From an uncultured Oscillibacter sp. (lineage in GTDB: Bacteria; Bacillota; Clostridia; Oscillospirales; Oscillospiraceae), in NCBI GenBank assembly GCA_910589315.1, contig CAJUTB010000033.1, positions 1 through 30,742 on the forward strand: a stretch of 30,742 bases of DNA, in the 5' to 3' direction. Shown here in pieces: positions 29,438 to 30,742 of this stretch. The position numbers were made by a program, and so were the translations under genes. Every line of letters starts with the position of its first letter. The stretch's first letter is position 1. Under the pieces are notes generated by a model, which searched no databases, was not told the DNA's origin, and worked only from the letters and a program-made list of their open reading frames with translations.

Positions 29438-30580
29438 ATGGATTTTCATCTGACAAATGAACAGCAGATGCTCCGCAAAATGTACCGCGAATTCGCTGAA
29501 AATGAGGTCAAGCCTCTGGCGGAGGAGCTGGACGAGGAGGAGCGTTTTCCTACGGAAACCGTAGAAAAAATGGCGAAGCTGGGTATGCTCGGCATCTATT
29601 TCCCCAAGGAGTACGGCGGCGCAGGCGGCGACGTTCTCTCCTATGCGATGTGCGTGGAGGAGCTGGCGAAGGTCTGCGGCACGACTGCCGTTATCGTCTC
29701 TGCCCATACCTCCCTGTGCTGCGCGCCGATCTTTGAGAACGGCACCGAGGAGCAGAAGAAAAAGTATCTGCCCGACCTGCTCTCCGGCAAGAAGCTGGGC
29801 GCATTCGGCCTGACCGAGCCCAACGCCGGTACCGACGCTTCCGGACAGCAGACCATCGCCGTTCTGGAGGGGGATCACTATGTCCTCAACGGCTCCAAGT
29901 GCTTCATCACAAACGGCAACGTGGCGGACACCTTCGTCGTGTTTGCCATGACCGACAAGTCTAAGGGCAACCACGGCATTTCTGCGTTCATTGTCGAAAA
30001 GAGCTTCCCCGGCTTCTCTACCGGCAAGCATGAGAAGAAAATGGGCATCCGCGGTTCTTCTACCTGCGACCTGATCTTTGAAGACTGCATCGTTCCGAAG
30101 GAAAACCTTCTGGGCAAAGAGGGCAAGGGCTTCAAGATCGCCATGCAGACCCTGGACGGCGGCCGTATCGGCATTGCCGCGCAGGCTCTGGGCCTGGGCG
30201 AAGGCGCAGTGAATGAGGCGGTGAAGTACACCCAGGAGCGCGTCCAGTTTGGCCGCCGCCTGAGCCAGTTCCAGAACACCCAGTTCCAGCTGGCCGATAT
30301 GCATACCCGTATGCAGGCCGCTCAGTATCTGGTTTATGCCGCCGCCTGCAAGAAGCAGCTGCATGAGGATTATTCCATGGACGCTTCCATGGCGAAGCTG
30401 TTTGCCGCAGAGGCCGCGTCTGATGTCACCCGCCGCGCCGTTCAGCTGTTCGGCGGCTATGGCTACACCCGTGAGTATCCCGTGGAGCGCATGATGCGTG
30501 ACGCGAAGATCACCGAGATCTACGAAGGCACGTCCGAGGTCCAGCGCATGGTTATTTCCAGCCGCCTGGGCGTGAAATAA
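29438..30580 (+). CDS. bcd: Acyl-CoA dehydrogenase, butyryl-CoA type
   Basis: A flavoenzyme that in this setting reduces crotonyl-CoA to butyryl-CoA, with the electron transfer flavoprotein as partner for bifurcation with ferredoxin. The 380-residue protein begins MDFHLTNEQQMLRKMYREFAE in two parts typical of clostridial Bcd. FAD-binding segments (FGLTEPNAGTDAS, CFITNG) are present, and YEGTSEVQR near the C-terminus contains the catalytic glutamate. ATG 29438 is preferred over 29432 because AAGGAG (29423-29428) lies nine bases before it but only three before the other. Short-chain specificity is inferred from the neighbours. Confidence 0.93.
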   Translation: MDFHLTNEQQMLRKMYREFAENEVKPLAEELDEEERFPTETVEKMAKLGMLGIYFPKEYGGAGGDVLSYAMCVEELAKVCGTTAVIVSAHTSLCCAPIFENGTEEQKKKYLPDLLSGKKLGAFGLTEPNAGTDASGQQTIAVLEGDHYVLNGSKCFITNGNVADTFVVFAMTDKSKGNHGISAFIVEKSFPGFSTGKHEKKMGIRGSSTCDLIFEDCIVPKENLLGKEGKGFKIAMQTLDGGRIGIAAQALGLGEGAVNEAVKYTQERVQFGRRLSQFQNTQFQLADMHTRMQAAQYLVYAAACKKQLHEDYSMDASMAKLFAAEAASDVTRRAVQLFGGYGYTREYPVERMMRDAKITEIYEGTSEVQRMVISSRLGVK

Positions 30581-30600
30581 GATAGGAGGTAAAGGTTAAC

Positions 30601-30742
30601 ATGAAAGTTATTGTTTCGATTAAGCAGGTACCCGATACCTCCGGCAAGGTGGCGGTGAATCCGGACGGCACTTTGAATCGTGCGTCCATGCAGACCATCA
30701 CGAACCCCGACGACATGAACGCGCTGGAAGCGGCCCTCAAGC
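30601..30742 (+). CDS. etfB: Electron transfer flavoprotein beta subunit (partial)
   Basis: Only the first 47 codons are in the window; the gene continues past the right edge. MKVIVSIKQVPDTSGKVAVN and the later NPDDMNALEAAL segment are typical of EtfB. AGGAGG lies about ten bases upstream of the ATG. Directly after the acyl-CoA dehydrogenase, it would form the Bcd-Etf complex; etfA is expected next. Confidence 0.92.
   Translation, partial: MKVIVSIKQVPDTSGKVAVNPDGTLNRASMQTITNPDDMNALEAALK

Noticed and set aside
28557..30364. Two long minus-strand frames opposite hbd and the acyl-CoA dehydrogenase
   Set aside because: Both plus-strand enzymes are complete and well supported, with clear ribosome sites. 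The antisense frames have neither.

Overview
The window looks like the chromosome of a GC-rich, spore-forming, butyrate-producing member of the Clostridia, most likely an Oscillospiraceae-type gut bacterium near Flavonifractor, Oscillibacter or Lawsonibacter. The signs are strong purine-rich Shine-Dalgarno sites, sigma-A type promoters, a SpoIIM homologue, a dnaG-rpoD pair, der/plsY/gpsA in tandem, a CarD-family regulator and an hbd/acyl-CoA dehydrogenase/etfB cluster. Genus is inference. I saw no rRNA, tRNA, CRISPR array, insertion sequence or prophage; most of the window is core genome.

Layout. 168-3190 (minus): der, plsY, gpsA (ribosome assembly and phospholipid entry). 3391-3900 (plus): a lone GNAT acetyltransferase. 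4032-5949 (minus): a GntR/YtrA-type regulator with an ABC ATPase and ABC-2 permease, behind a near-perfect promoter with a palindromic operator. 6112-7936 (minus): yceD and rpmF, followed by an unknown membrane-anchored protein and a VanZ-like protein. 8178-9333 (plus): ruvX and a CarD-family regulator. 9446-10944 (minus): a lipid kinase and a CoA-pyrophosphatase-type Nudix enzyme, divergent from an AI-2E family transporter (11084-12322).

12529-19045 (plus): a peptide/nickel-type ABC importer (binding lipoprotein, two permeases, two ATPases). It is continued, with almost no gaps, by an unknown 157-residue protein and a membrane-anchored HExxH metallopeptidase-like protein. This is the most accessory-looking part of the window. 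19091-19804 (minus): a ZIP metal transporter. 20017-21366 (plus): glutamate dehydrogenase. 21447-22049 (minus): a 4'-phosphopantetheinyl transferase. 22264-25399 (plus): dnaG-rpoD. 25441-28114 (minus): yajC, a TIGR04086-type membrane protein, spoIIM and xerD. 28578 to the right edge (plus): hbd, acyl-CoA dehydrogenase and the start of etfB, the crotonyl-CoA to butyryl-CoA arm of butyrate synthesis.

The points most worth a second look are: a near-consensus Rex (NADH-sensing repressor) site upstream of the butyrate genes; xerD, which has ACG where its start codon should be; an RNA hairpin between yajC and the next gene that would bury that gene's ribosome binding site; palindromes lying on the GntR, gdhA, carD and der promoters; and the metallopeptidase-like gene attached to the ABC importer operon. 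I found no clearly novel defence or mobile system.
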